A DNA stretch of 64,000 nucleotides from an uncultured Woeseia sp. (lineage in GTDB: Bacteria; Pseudomonadota; Gammaproteobacteria; Steroidobacterales; Woeseiaceae): positions 1-64,000 of the forward strand of contig CALALV010000169.1 in NCBI GenBank assembly GCA_937925605.1. The letters run 5' to 3'. Of the stretch, positions 33,668-44,424 are shown piece after piece. Numbering within the stretch: position 1 is the first letter of the stretch; each line of letters opens with the position of its first letter. The notes below the pieces were generated by a model. It was not told the origin of the DNA and made no database searches. It saw nothing but the letters and a program-made list of their open reading frames with translations. Position numbers and translations under genes: made by a program.

Positions 33668-33957
33668 TTCTTCTCCTCCTTGCTGCTCTTGAACATCTCG
33701 AGCATGCGCTCCGTGACCACGTAGCCGCCGACCGCGTTGCCCGCCGCCAGCACGACGCCGACGAATCCGATCACCAGCTCCAGCGTCGTGTCTGCCCGGC
33801 CGAGCGCGACCATCGCGCCGACCAGCACGATGCCGTGCACGAAGTTGGAGCCGGACATCAGCGGCGTGTGCAGGATCACCGGCACCCGCCCGATCACCTC
33901 GTGGCCGACGAAGGCCGCCAGCATGAAGATGTACAGCGCTATGAATCCGTCGATCAT
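33664..33957 (-). CDS. pntAB: NAD(P) transhydrogenase subunit alpha part 2
   Basis: 97 residues with three helices (ALYIFMLAAFVGHEVIGRVP, 'NFVHGIVLVGAMVALG', 'LVIGFVGVVLAAGNAVGG'), the membrane part of the alpha subunit encoded separately as in many alphaproteobacteria and some gammaproteobacteria. It starts within the pntAA stop (TGATG) and overlaps pntB by four bases. Confidence 0.95.
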   Translation of the reverse strand: MIDGFIALYIFMLAAFVGHEVIGRVPVILHTPLMSGSNFVHGIVLVGAMVALGRADTTLELVIGFVGVVLAAGNAVGGYVVTERMLEMFKSSKEEKK

Positions 33958-35087
33958 CAGTCGGCGCCTCCCTCGATGCTTTCCTTCGTCGGGCCGTGCA
34001 CGATCTCGCCGTCACGCGTCAGCGCGGATTTCGCGAACACCTCGTCCTCCCAGTCGATCTCGAGCTCGCCGTCCTTGATGGCCGGCGAGATGAAGTTGAA
34101 CAGGTTGCGGGCGTACATCTCGCTCGCGTGCCGGCCGACCCGCGCCGGCAGGTTCGTCGGCCCGACGATCTTGACATCCTGGTGCAGCACCGTCTCGCCG
34201 GCCTTCGTCAGCTCGCAGTTGCCGCCGGTCTCGGCGGCGATGTCGACGATCACCGCGCCCGGTTTCATCGCCTCGACCGCCGCCTTCGAGATGATGCGCG
34301 GCGCCGCCCGTCCCGGGATCGCCGCCGTGGTCACGACGACGTCGGAGGCCGCGATCTCCTTGTCCAGCGCCTCCTGCTGCTGCGCCTTCTCCTCGTCCGT
34401 CAGCTCGCGCGCGTAGCCGCCTTCGCCCTCGGCCGAGACGCCGGTCTCGACGAACTTCGCGCCGAGCGACTGCACCTGCTCCTTCGTCGCAGCGCGCACG
34501 TCGTAGGCTTTCACGATCGCGCCCAGCCGCTTCGCCGTCGCGATCGCCTGCAGCCCCGCGACGCCGGCGCCGATCACCAGCACCTGCGCCGGGCGGATCG
34601 TGCCGGCCGCGGTCGTCAGCATCGGGAAGAACTTGTCGAGCGTGATCGCGCCGATCAGCACCGCGTGGTAGCCGGCCGTCGCCGCCTGCGAGGAGAGCAC
34701 GTCCATGCTCTGCGCACGCGAGATGCGCGGGATCAGCTCCATCGCGAAACTGGTGCGCTTCTGCTCGGTGAGCTTGCCGACCAGGTCGCGGTTAAGGTGA
34801 CCCTGCAGGATGCCAGCCACCAGCGCGCCGTCCTTCAGCTTACCCACCGTGTCGGCGGGCGGCGGCTGCACCGTGAACAGCAGGTCCGCGTTCGCGAGCA
34901 CCTCGCCCGCGTCGCCGAAGCGGACGCCCTCGTAAGCCTCGTCGAGCAGCTGCGAGCCGCGGCCCGCGTCGCGCTCGATGACGACCTCGACGCCCAGTTT
35001 CTTCAGTTTTCCGGTGATCTCGGGGGTCAGGGCGACCCGGGTTTCGCCTTCCTGCGTTTCCTTCAGCACGCCAACGGTAAGCGGCAT
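33957..35087 (-). CDS. pntAA: NAD(P) transhydrogenase subunit alpha part 1
   Basis: 376 residues, soluble domain I that binds NAD(H). Typical start MPLTVGVLKETQEGETRVALTPE, catalytic loop 'RISRAQSMDVLSSQAATAGYHAVL', Rossmann motif VLVIGAGVAGLQAIATAKRLGA and C-terminal 'TGGNCELTKAGET'. I chose ATG 35087, whose upstream GGAGA has correct spacing; the in-frame GTG at 35093 is too close to it. Confidence 0.96.
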   Translation of the reverse strand: MPLTVGVLKETQEGETRVALTPEITGKLKKLGVEVVIERDAGRGSQLLDEAYEGVRFGDAGEVLANADLLFTVQPPPADTVGKLKDGALVAGILQGHLNRDLVGKLTEQKRTSFAMELIPRISRAQSMDVLSSQAATAGYHAVLIGAITLDKFFPMLTTAAGTIRPAQVLVIGAGVAGLQAIATAKRLGAIVKAYDVRAATKEQVQSLGAKFVETGVSAEGEGGYARELTDEEKAQQQEALDKEIAASDVVVTTAAIPGRAAPRIISKAAVEAMKPGAVIVDIAAETGGNCELTKAGETVLHQDVKIVGPTNLPARVGRHASEMYARNLFNFISPAIKDGELEIDWEDEVFAKSALTRDGEIVHGPTKESIEGGAD

Positions 35088-35317
35088 TGTCACGGTCTCC
35101 GTCGCATGGAATCAGCGGACGACGCGGTGCCGGCCGTGCCGGTATCGGTTCTGAATCGGCGGGTCAGGACGGCGGTCATCCGAAGGTAATGATGCGCCGG
35201 GCATAATGCCACGGCAGCAGATATTCGCAAACCGTGCGCGAAATCGTTGGTTTTTCCCGCAGGCTGCTGCACACTAGCCGCAAGCCCCGGGTGGCTTATA
35301 GAAAGAGGTTGGGACGG

Positions 35318-35965
35318 ATGCTTAACGGCGCTGCGTCGGACATCTCCCAGCAGGTCCTGCGAACGGACGTGTCCGGCATGCCTCTCGAGTGGATCGACTA
35401 TCGCGAAGCGGTGCGCCTGTATCACACCGAGCAGGTCGCCTACGCCTGCGGAACGCGCCTGTACACGGTCTGCGGCGGCAGCTGCGCGCTGACCGGCCGG
35501 CGCTCGACCATCGACGTCAGCTCCATCATCGCCACCTACGGCACCAGCCAGGGCCACGCCTACGTCCACGAGCAGTACACGCCGCCGCTCAACAACCGCA
35601 CCCTGTTCAAGCGCGACGCGAACCTCTGCCTGTACTGCGCGCTGCGCTTCCCGACCCGCGACCTGACCCGCGACCACATCACCCCGCTGTCGCAGGGCGG
35701 CCACGACGTCTGGAACAACGTCGCCACCGCCTGCCGTCGCTGCAACAACCACAAGGGCGGCCGCACGCCGGAACAGGCGCACATGCAGCTCATCGCGGTC
35801 CCGTTCACGCCGACCTACGCGGAATACATCTATCTAAAGGGTCGCCGCGTCCTCGCCGACCAGATGCAGTACCTGCTCGCGCATATCCCGCGCTCCAGCC
35901 CGCTGCACCGCCGCCTGACCGACCACCTGACCGAAGGCACGACGATCTTCGACGAGCCGCACTAA
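35318..35965 (+). CDS. HNH endonuclease family protein
   Basis: 215 residues from ATG 35318, preceded by AGAGG. The C-terminal half is an HNH zinc finger: LCLYCALRFPTRDLTRDHITPLSQGGHDVWNNVATACRRCNNHKGG, with two C-x2-C knuckles, D-H and N-N residues. The frame extends to a GTG at 35234, but the ribosome site favours 35318. The family is widespread in proteobacteria and its substrate is unknown. It is divergent from the pnt operon. Confidence 0.88.
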   Translation: MLNGAASDISQQVLRTDVSGMPLEWIDYREAVRLYHTEQVAYACGTRLYTVCGGSCALTGRRSTIDVSSIIATYGTSQGHAYVHEQYTPPLNNRTLFKRDANLCLYCALRFPTRDLTRDHITPLSQGGHDVWNNVATACRRCNNHKGGRTPEQAHMQLIAVPFTPTYAEYIYLKGRRVLADQMQYLLAHIPRSSPLHRRLTDHLTEGTTIFDEPH

Positions 35966-36148
35966 CTCTCAGCCACCACCGCCTACCCCAAAAACCAGGG
36001 GTGGTGGTCATTCCGGACGAAGTGGTACCACGATTCGAGTAATACGCCGGCCGGCAGGGCCCAGCGTAGTTTTGCGGCTGTGGGGTTGCGCCGGAGTGGT
36101 TTTTCGTGACGCGGAATGGTTCTGCCGCGTGAAACCACGATCGGGGTT

Positions 36149-36229
36149 GGCGGACCCGCGCGCCGGGAGAGGCCCCGGACCTCCAATTTCGGAGTCGGCC
36201 CGGGACCTCTCCCGGCGCACGGGCCCGCC
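36149..36229. repeat. Large hairpin 1 with constant 21-base loop
   Basis: Arms 36149-36178 and 36200-36229 are complementary at 27 of 30 positions. The 21-base loop 36179-36199 (starts ACCTCC, ends GTCGGC) has its own CTCC/GGAG mini-stem. The loop is the exact reverse complement of the loop of hairpin 2, while the stems differ. Confidence 0.88.
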
Positions 36230-36422
36230 CTTGCCGGTGACGGCGCCAGGTTGTATCCGGAGCGTGGAGCTGCGCTCGCGGCACGCGATCGCGTTTCCGC
36301 ATCGGTGGCATCGCATGCGCCACGTGCCAGGACGCATCCGCATTCTCGGAACCACTCTCTGAAATCCAGTGGCGCACACACCCGGCATTCCGGAGTACGC
36401 AGTGGAGTCGAAGCAAGCACCA

Positions 36423-36497
36423 GGGCCGGTGCAGCGGGTAAGCCTTCGGGCCGACTCCGAAATTGGAGGTCCGAAGGCTTACCCGCTGTGCCGGCCC
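36423..36497. repeat. Large hairpin 2 with the same loop inverted
   Basis: Arms 36423-36449 and 36471-36497 match at 25 of 27 positions. The 21-base loop 36450-36470 (starts GCCGAC, ends GGAGGT) is the exact reverse complement of hairpin 1's loop. Stem sequence is unrelated to hairpin 1, so stem pairing has been kept while sequence changed. Confidence 0.88.
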
Positions 36498-36827
36498 GGA
36501 AGCCCGCCAGCGTTTCCACGCAGCACAAGCGAAGCCCGCGCACCACGAACAATGCTGTTCGAGCCACCCGGCTCCGCCAGCCGGGATTGCGGTTCCACCG
36601 CCCCCGATCTCGGCTCCACCGAGTCCCACACGACCACGCCGTCGCAACCCCGTTTCCACCGCACACGAATTCGGCTCCACCAACTTCGATCATGCCTGCA
36701 GCGCCCAACCCGGATTCCAAAGCCCCCACAACGGCACCACCAGCTCCGCCAGCAACGCTTCGACGCCGAATTCACGTACCCACACCGCAAAAACGCACCA
36801 CAACACCAAATCACCCCCCACCACACC

Positions 36828-36833
36828 TATAAT
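36828..36833 (+). promoter_or_regulatory. -10 element TATAAT six bases before the exonuclease ATG
   Basis: A perfect TATAAT ends six bases before ATG 36840, placing the expected transcription start on the A of the ATG. There is no ribosome site, so a leaderless mRNA is likely. No clear -35 was found. Confidence 0.65.
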
Positions 36834-36839
36834 CCGCCC

Positions 36840-37724
36840 ATGCAATACCTCATCGATGCGAGCGTCTACGTCTTCCGCGCCTGGTTCTCGATGCCGGACG
36901 ACATGCGCGACGGCGACGGCAACCCGGTCAACGCGTTCTACGGCTACTGCCGCTTTCTCGGCGATTTTCTCGAGCGCGTGCGCCCGGAGCAGGTCGCGGT
37001 GCTGTTCGACGAGAGCCTGACGACCTCGTTCCGCAACGAGATCTACCCGGCGTACAAGGCGAACCGCGAGCCGGCGCCGCCGGAGCTCGAGCGGCAGTTC
37101 AATCTGTGCCGCGAGTTCACGCGCGCAATCGGCCTCGTCGAGTGCGCACATTCCGAGTACGAGGCCGACGACCTGATCGGCTCGCTGGTCATGCGCGGCC
37201 GCGAGCAGGGCGTGCCCTCGACGATCGTCAGCCGCGACAAGGACCTCGCGCAGCTCGTGTCGAAGACGGACGTGTACTGGGACTTCGCCGGCCGCGGCCA
37301 GCTGCGCTACGACCAGATCCCGGAAGTGTTCGGCGTCTGGCCGGAGCAGATCGCGGACTTCCTCGCGCTGACCGGCGACACGGTCGACAACATCCCCGGC
37401 GTGCCCGGCGTCGGCAAGAAGACCGCCGCCGCGCTGCTGCAGCACTTCGGCACGCTCGAGGCGATCTACGCGAACCTCGACAGCGTGCACAAGGTGAAGG
37501 TGCGCGGCGCGAAGACGCTCGGCGCGAAGCTCGACACCCACCGCGAGGCCGCGATGCTGGCGCGGCAGCTGACCGGCATCGCCTGCGACGTGGCGGTCGA
37601 GCAGCCGGCCTGCGGCCTGAAGCCGCAGAAACCGAAACTCGGCGCAATCAACGCGCTGTTCGACAGCGCGGACTTCGGCACCGCGCTGAGGCGCCAGGCC
37701 GAGCGCGTCGCCGACCTGCTCTGA
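36840..37724 (+). CDS. 5'-3' exonuclease / flap endonuclease family (Xni or PolA N-domain type)
   Basis: 294 residues. N-terminal active-site motifs YLIDASVYVFRAWFSMPDD, 'VAVLFDESLTTSFRNEIYPAYKANR' and 'YEADDLIGSLV', then 'IVSRDKDLAQLV' and the helix-hairpin-helix DNA contact region LTGDTVDNIPGVPGVGKKTAAALLQHFG. The Asp residues typical of metal binding are present. It is a stand-alone 5' nuclease without a polymerase domain. The ATG 36840 is right after a TATAAT; the longer frame upstream is not coding-like. A fructosamine-kinase-family gene follows after four bases. Confidence 0.93.
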   Translation: MQYLIDASVYVFRAWFSMPDDMRDGDGNPVNAFYGYCRFLGDFLERVRPEQVAVLFDESLTTSFRNEIYPAYKANREPAPPELERQFNLCREFTRAIGLVECAHSEYEADDLIGSLVMRGREQGVPSTIVSRDKDLAQLVSKTDVYWDFAGRGQLRYDQIPEVFGVWPEQIADFLALTGDTVDNIPGVPGVGKKTAAALLQHFGTLEAIYANLDSVHKVKVRGAKTLGAKLDTHREAAMLARQLTGIACDVAVEQPACGLKPQKPKLGAINALFDSADFGTALRRQAERVADLL

Positions 37725-37728
37725 GGCC

Positions 37729-38601
37729 GTGGCGGGCGACGGACCACTCATCGACGCCCTGCGCGACGCCGGCCTGCGCCCGGCCGGGCCGCTCAGCGCG
37801 CAGGCGGGCGTCGACATCAGCGCGGCGTTCCGACTGCCGACCGAGGACGGCACCGTGTTCCTGAAGACCGGCCCCGAATCGGAACTCGACATGTTCACGG
37901 CCGAGCGCGACGCGCTGCTCGAGCTCGCGAGCGCGGGCGAAGTGCGCGTGCCGCGGCCCCTGGTCGCCGACACCGCCGGTGGCCGCGCGTTCCTCGCGCT
38001 CGAGTGGCTCGAGCTGGGCCCGGCCGATGCCGCCGCCAACCGTGCCTTCGGTCGCGCGCTCGCGAGACTGCACCGGCATACCGCGGACGCCTTCGGCTGG
38101 CAGCGCGACAACACGATCGGCCGCACGCCGCAGCCGAATGCAAAGACGGACGACTGGCTGGAGTTCTGGCGCGGGCAGCGCCTCGGCCACCAGCTCGAGC
38201 TCGCGGCCGCGAACGGTTACCGCGGCCGGCTCCAGCACGACGCCGAGCGGGTCTGCGCGGGGCTCGCGCACTGGTTCGAGGATTACTCGCCGCAGCCCTC
38301 GCTGCTGCACGGCGACCTGTGGGGCGGCAACTGGGCGGTCTGCGCGGGCGAGCCGGTCATGTTCGACCCGGCGACCTACTACGGCGACCGCGAGACCGAC
38401 CTCGCGATGACCCGGCTGTTCGGCGGCTTCACGCGCGACTTCTACGCGGCCTACGAACAGGAGTGGCCGCTCGCAGCCGGCGCCGACGCGCGGCTGCCGC
38501 TGTACCAGCTCTACCACGTGCTGAACCACCTGAACCTGTTCGGCACGGGTTACCTCGGGCGCGCGGAGTCGCTGCTCGCCGGGCTTTGCCGGCAGATCTG
38601 A
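37729..38601 (+). CDS. Fructosamine kinase family protein
   Basis: 290 residues from GTG 37729, four bases after the exonuclease stop. Aminoglycoside-phosphotransferase-like fold: 'FLKTGPESELDMFTAERDALLEL', catalytic loop LLHGDLWGGNWAV with H-G-D and N, then 'MFDPATYYGDRETDLAMTRLFGGF', the FN3K/YniA signature. It phosphorylates ketosamines on glycated proteins or similar sugar amines. Confidence 0.93.
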   Translation: MAGDGPLIDALRDAGLRPAGPLSAQAGVDISAAFRLPTEDGTVFLKTGPESELDMFTAERDALLELASAGEVRVPRPLVADTAGGRAFLALEWLELGPADAAANRAFGRALARLHRHTADAFGWQRDNTIGRTPQPNAKTDDWLEFWRGQRLGHQLELAAANGYRGRLQHDAERVCAGLAHWFEDYSPQPSLLHGDLWGGNWAVCAGEPVMFDPATYYGDRETDLAMTRLFGGFTRDFYAAYEQEWPLAAGADARLPLYQLYHVLNHLNLFGTGYLGRAESLLAGLCRQI

Positions 38602-38734
38602 AGTTCACGTCAGCGCCGGGCGCAAACCGTCGTTGCTGCTGCTCGATGCGTGCTGCACCAACCGGACCTGCGGGGTTCAGGCTGACCTCGATAAGGAAAT
38701 TTGCTGCTCGCCGGGCTTCAGGCAGCCCGGTCTG

Positions 38735-39484
38735 TCAGGCCGGCGCCTCTTCCTCGACGACGACGTAAGGCTCGCCGAGGAAATCCTCGTCGAACAGGTA
38801 CAGCCGCGTGCCCTCCGGCGCGGCCAGCACCGCGAACGCGCCCTCGAAGCCGGGGTAGGCCTGCGTGCGCAGGCCGTAACGCTCGACCGCCGCCTCCAGG
38901 CGATCGCGTTCGACGCACTTGAAGCACAGCGCGGGCCGGTCGAGCGCGATCGACTCGGACAGGCCGAGCGGGATGCCGCCGGCGTCGAAGCGCATGTGCG
39001 TCGTCGGTTCCTCGCGCAGGCGCTCGACCTGCGGCGCGAGCGGCGCCCAGAAGCGGCCGGCGCGCAGCGCGTCGCGGGCCGGCAGGGTCAGCTCGAAAAA
39101 GAAGCCGCACAGCGAGTTGCCGGTGCCTTCCGGCGGCAGCGAGAACGTGCGCGCCTCGAGCATCGCGATGACGTTGCCGTCGCGGTCGTCGAAGCGCAGC
39201 TCGTTGAACACGTCCTCGTCGAGCTTCATGAACGAGAACTCGAAGCCGTGGTCGGCCATCGAGCGCGCGTGCGGCCCGAGGTCCGGCTGCACGAAGGTCA
39301 GCGTGGGCGAGTCGAAGTTGCGGGCGTGCAGGCCGATCGCGAGGTCGCCGTCGCTGACCACCGCGTAGCCGTGCGACCAGACGTCGCCGGTCGCGAGCTC
39401 GGTGAAGCCGAGCGCCTTGTAGAACGACAAGGACTCGAGGATGTCGGGGGTGTGTACGCTGAATTCGAGCCAGCGGCCGAGCAC
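38735..39484 (-). CDS. VOC (glyoxalase/bleomycin-resistance-like) family protein
   Basis: 249 residues, two VOC beta-alpha-beta-beta-beta units: LEFSVHTPDILESLSFYKALGFTELATGD ... and 'FFELTLPARDALRAGRFWAPLA'. The second half carries 'PALCFKCVERDRLEAAVERYGL'. The first unit lacks an obvious full His/Glu metal set, so no activity is proposed. The GTG start at 39484 lies one base after the hemH stop, so it is co-transcribed downstream of hemH. A CCGGGCT/AGCCCGG hairpin at 38711-38730 may end the transcript. Confidence 0.85.
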   Translation of the reverse strand: MLGRWLEFSVHTPDILESLSFYKALGFTELATGDVWSHGYAVVSDGDLAIGLHARNFDSPTLTFVQPDLGPHARSMADHGFEFSFMKLDEDVFNELRFDDRDGNVIAMLEARTFSLPPEGTGNSLCGFFFELTLPARDALRAGRFWAPLAPQVERLREEPTTHMRFDAGGIPLGLSESIALDRPALCFKCVERDRLEAAVERYGLRTQAYPGFEGAFAVLAAPEGTRLYLFDEDFLGEPYVVVEEEAPA

Positions 39485-39485
39485 C

Positions 39486-40598
39486 TCAGTTCTCCGCGCC
39501 CATCGCGCGGGCGCGACGCAGGCTGCGATCGTTCTCGTCCGCGACCGCCGCCGCGCTCCAGTCCGGCGAGGACTCCGGCCAGCCGGCGACGTGCTTGACG
39601 ACCAGCCGGCTCAGGAACGCGACGTGGTCGTCGCGCGCGTTCAGCGCCGGCACGTAGCGCAGCTTGCCGCCGCCCGCCTCGGCGTAGAGTTCCGCGTTCT
39701 GCATCGCGATCTCTTCCAGCGTCTCGAGGCAGTCGGCGGAAAAGCCGGGACAGACGACGTCGATGTCGCCGAGACCGTCGCGACCCCAGGACTCCAGCAG
39801 CTCGTCCGTGTACGGCTGCAGCCAGGGCTCGCGGCCGACCCGCGACTGGAAGCTGACGGCCCAGGCGTCGTCCGGCAGCTCGAGCGCCTCGGCCACGAGC
39901 CGCGCGGTCTTCTGGCACTGGCAGTGGTAGGGATCGCCGTCCTCGAGCATGCGCCGCGGCAGGCCGTGGAACGAGAACAGCAGCCGCTGGCCCGCGCCCT
40001 CGCGGTCGCGGAAGTCGCGCAGGCTCGCGGCCAGCGCGGCGACGTAGCCGGACGCGTCGTGGTAGTGGTTGATGAAGCGCAGCTCCGGCACCCAGCGGCG
40101 CCGCGCCAGCGCCTGCGTCACGTCGGCGAACACCGAGCCGGTGGTCGTGTTCGAGTACTGCGGGTAGAGCGGCAGGACGACGATGCGCCGCGCGTGCTGC
40201 GCGTGCAGCTCGTCGAGCGCAGAGGCGATCGACGGCTCGCCGTAGGACATGCCGAGCGCGACGTGCACGGGGCCCGAGAGCCGCGACTCGAGCTGGCCCC
40301 CGACGGCGCTCGCGATGTCGCGGCAGTGCAGCAGCAGCGGCGAGCCCTGCTCGGTCCAGATCTTGCTGTAGGCTTCGGCCGAGCGCCGCGGGCGGATGCG
40401 CAGGATGACGCCGTGCAGGATCAGCCACCACAGCGGCCGCGGCAGCTCGACGACGCGCGGATCGGACAGGAACTGCGCCAGGTAGCGGCGCACGGCGGCG
40501 GTCGTCGGCGCCGCGGGCGTGCCGAGGTTGACCAGCAGCACACCGAGCGACTCCGGCGTGCCGTGCGCGTAGCGCGGCTTCGACTCAAAACGCGGCAT
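39486..40598 (-). CDS. hemH: Ferrochelatase
   Basis: 370 residues. Inserts Fe2+ into protoporphyrin IX to form protohaem. Motifs: GVLLVNLGTPAAP near the start, 'PLYPQYSNTTTGS', 'LLFSFHGLPRRML' with the active-site His, and 'VCPGFSADCLETLEEI' near the end. An AAGGA ribosome site precedes the ATG at 40598. With hemN at 8 kb, the window carries two haem-synthesis steps, at unlinked places. The VOC gene follows on the same strand. Confidence 0.97.
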   Translation of the reverse strand: MPRFESKPRYAHGTPESLGVLLVNLGTPAAPTTAAVRRYLAQFLSDPRVVELPRPLWWLILHGVILRIRPRRSAEAYSKIWTEQGSPLLLHCRDIASAVGGQLESRLSGPVHVALGMSYGEPSIASALDELHAQHARRIVVLPLYPQYSNTTTGSVFADVTQALARRRWVPELRFINHYHDASGYVAALAASLRDFRDREGAGQRLLFSFHGLPRRMLEDGDPYHCQCQKTARLVAEALELPDDAWAVSFQSRVGREPWLQPYTDELLESWGRDGLGDIDVVCPGFSADCLETLEEIAMQNAELYAEAGGGKLRYVPALNARDDHVAFLSRLVVKHVAGWPESSPDWSAAAVADENDRSLRRARAMGAEN

Positions 40599-40708
40599 TC
40601 CCGGACGATTCCTTTACGATCACGCAAGTTATTGAGCGACAATACTAAAAGCCCGACGACCGCGCTACAGAAAGCGGCGTGCCGCGCAATCACCGGAGAC
40701 TGCGAGCG

Positions 40709-41182
40709 ATGAACGCGACCCCCGACGCCCCTGATGCTCTCGATCCTGCCGATGGCACCGACACACCCGATGCCCCGGATCCGCCGTCGCGCGCGACCGT
40801 GCTGCGCGACGTCGCCGTGCTGCAGGTGAAACTGATCGTCGACGGCTTCCGCGACCTGCTGCTGGTGCCGGCCTCGCTGGTCGCGGGCGCGATCGGGCTG
40901 CTGCGCGGCGACGGCGGCGCCGACTTCTACAAGCTGTTGCGCCTCGGCCGGGACAGCGAGCGCTGGATCAACCTGTTCGGCGCGCTGGATCGCGAGGCCG
41001 ACGGCAGCGCGCCCGGCGACGGCGACGACATCGAGCGGCTGGTCACGCGCGTCGAGTCCTTCGTCGTCGACGAGTACCGCCACGGCCACCTGTCCGGGCA
41101 GGCGCGCGAGCAGATCGAGGGCGCGGTCGACAAGCTGCGCCGCGCCGCGCGCCGGCACGCGCAGCCACCGCCGGAGGAATAA
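40709..41182 (+). CDS. Conserved hypothetical protein with hydrophobic helix
   Basis: 157 residues from ATG 40709. An acidic Asp/Pro-rich N-terminal tail (about 30 residues), then VKLIVDGFRDLLLVPASLVAGAIGLLRGD, a hydrophobic segment, and a charged helical C-terminus. It reads away from hemH. I recognise no functional family; it resembles small gammaproteobacterial hypothetical proteins encoded near hemH. Confidence 0.75.
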   Translation: MNATPDAPDALDPADGTDTPDAPDPPSRATVLRDVAVLQVKLIVDGFRDLLLVPASLVAGAIGLLRGDGGADFYKLLRLGRDSERWINLFGALDREADGSAPGDGDDIERLVTRVESFVVDEYRHGHLSGQAREQIEGAVDKLRRAARRHAQPPPEE

Positions 41183-41305
41183 GCGAAGTCCGGCACGGGA
41201 CGCGAACGTGCCCAAGCGCCGGCGCTGCGGGTCCAGCCGCGCGAGCGGCACGCAACGGCTGTTGACGGCCTGCGCGGCCGCAGGAGCAGGCGGTACCCGC
41301 CGCGC

Positions 41306-43015
<1,710 letters not shown>

Positions 43016-43040
43016 GCCCGTGCCGGCGGCCGGCGGCCGC

Positions 43041-44327
43041 TCAGGCCGCTTCCAGGATGGCCGTGACGCCCATGCCGCCGGCGGTGCAGACCGAGACCAG
43101 GCCGCGGCCCGAGCCCTTCTCCGCGAGCTGCTTCGCGAGCGTCGCGACGATGCGCGCGCCGGTCGCCGCGAACGGGTGGCCGATCGCGATGCTGCCGCCG
43201 TTGACGTTCAGCTTCGCGCGGTCGATCGAGCCGAGCGGCGCGTCGCGGCCGAGCTTCTCCTTGCAGAACTTCTCCGACTCCCAGGCTTTCAGCGTCGCCA
43301 GCGTCTGCGCGGCGAAGGCCTCGTGGATCTCGTAGAAGTCGAAGTCCTGCAGGCTCAGGCCCGCGGCGTCGAGCATCTCGGACACCGCGTAGGCCGGCGC
43401 CATCAGCAGGCCCTCTGCGTTGATGAAGTCGACGGCCGCGGCGCGCGCGTGCGTCAGGTACGCCGCGACCGGCAGGTTCTTCTGCTTCGCCCAGTCCTCG
43501 GAGGCCAGCAGCACCGCCGCGGCGCCGTCGGTCAGCGGCGTGCTGTTGCCGGCGGTCATCGTGCCCTCGCCGCCGCGGTCGAACACGGGCTTCAGCGCGG
43601 CCAGCTTCTCGATGCTCGTGTCCGGGCGGATGTTGTTGTCGACGTCGGCGCCGGCGTAGGGCACGACGAGGTCCTCGAAGAAGCCGGACTTCCACGCGTG
43701 GGTCGCGTTCTGGTGGCTGGCCAGCGCGAGCGCGTCCTGGTCCTCGCGCGCGATCTCCCATTCCTTCGCCGTGATCTCGGTGGACTGGCCCATCGACAGC
43801 TTCGTGCGCGGCTCGGTCACGCCCGGCAGCACCGGCTTGAAGTGCCGCGGCCGCAGCTTCAGCCAGGGTTTCAGGCGCGCGCCGAGCGAGCGGGCGCGGT
43901 AGGCCTCGAGCAGGATGCCCCGGTAGTCGTCCGGGTAGACGATCGGCGCGTCGCTGGTCGTGTCGACCCCGGCGCCGATGCCGGCGTCGATCTGGCCGAG
44001 CGCGATCTTGTTGCCGACCTGGATGCAGGCCTCGATGCTGGTGCCGCAGGCGCGCTGCAGGTCGTAGGCCGGCGTGCGCAGCGACAGCCCGGAGCTGATC
44101 GTGCACTCGCGCGCGAGGTTCCAGTCGCGCGAGTGCTTGATGACCGCGCCGAGCGCGACGTCGCCGAGCGTCTGGTGGCGCAGGTCGTAGCGGTCCACCA
44201 GCGCCTTCAGCGTGGCCGTCATCATGTCCTGGTTCGAGTGTTCCGCGTAGGCCGTGTGCGACCGGCAGAAGGGGATGCGGGTGCCGCCGATCACGGCGAC
44301 GCGCCGGGACTGGCCGTCGTGCAGCAT
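43041..44327 (-). CDS. fadI: FadI-type thiolase (acetyl-CoA acyltransferase)
   Basis: 428 residues from ATG 44327 with GGAG eight bases upstream. Thiolase motifs: YDLQRACGTSIEACIQ (nucleophilic Cys), 'NVNGGSIAIGHPFAATGARIV' with the catalytic His, and VSVCTAGGMGVTAILEAA with the second Cys. The sequence resembles the FadI group (fatty acid beta-oxidation) more than the biosynthetic PhaA group. No FadJ-like partner is adjacent in the window; the next gene is the AGCS transporter on the same strand. Confidence 0.92.
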   Translation of the reverse strand: MLHDGQSRRVAVIGGTRIPFCRSHTAYAEHSNQDMMTATLKALVDRYDLRHQTLGDVALGAVIKHSRDWNLARECTISSGLSLRTPAYDLQRACGTSIEACIQVGNKIALGQIDAGIGAGVDTTSDAPIVYPDDYRGILLEAYRARSLGARLKPWLKLRPRHFKPVLPGVTEPRTKLSMGQSTEITAKEWEIAREDQDALALASHQNATHAWKSGFFEDLVVPYAGADVDNNIRPDTSIEKLAALKPVFDRGGEGTMTAGNSTPLTDGAAAVLLASEDWAKQKNLPVAAYLTHARAAAVDFINAEGLLMAPAYAVSEMLDAAGLSLQDFDFYEIHEAFAAQTLATLKAWESEKFCKEKLGRDAPLGSIDRAKLNVNGGSIAIGHPFAATGARIVATLAKQLAEKGSGRGLVSVCTAGGMGVTAILEAA

Positions 44328-44424
44328 TGTTGTTCTCCGACAGGTTGGCCGGATCACTTTACAACAAGGCCGGGGCAGCGTCAGGCGCGTTCGCGCGGCT
44401 GCGTGCTAGAGTCCGCCGACGCCC

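Larger units (their letters stand above)
35966..36839. other. 874-base non-coding tract with hairpins and short repeats
   Basis: Open frames here on both strands are low-complexity and lack start signals. Seen: a hairpin CCACCACC...GGTGGTGG just after the HNH gene; two large hairpins described separately; and at 36550-36690 repeats of GGCTCCACC and GGTTCCACC spaced about 60 bases. The right end is C/A-rich and leads to the exonuclease promoter. Confidence 0.6.

Noticed and set aside
35805..36729. Two minus-strand frames (292 and 248 codons) over the hairpin tract
   Set aside because: Low-complexity Arg/Gly/Ser sequence without starts or family resemblance; the repeats and hairpins explain the open frames.
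36369..36839. Possible 157-residue N-terminal extension of the exonuclease
   Set aside because: It would run through hairpin 2 and low-complexity repeats; the conserved protein begins at the ATG 36840 and a TATAAT lies directly before it.
38711..38730. Hairpin CCGGGCT/AGCCCGG as a terminator after the VOC gene
   Set aside because: Good stem but no T-tract on either strand, so not called as an intrinsic terminator.
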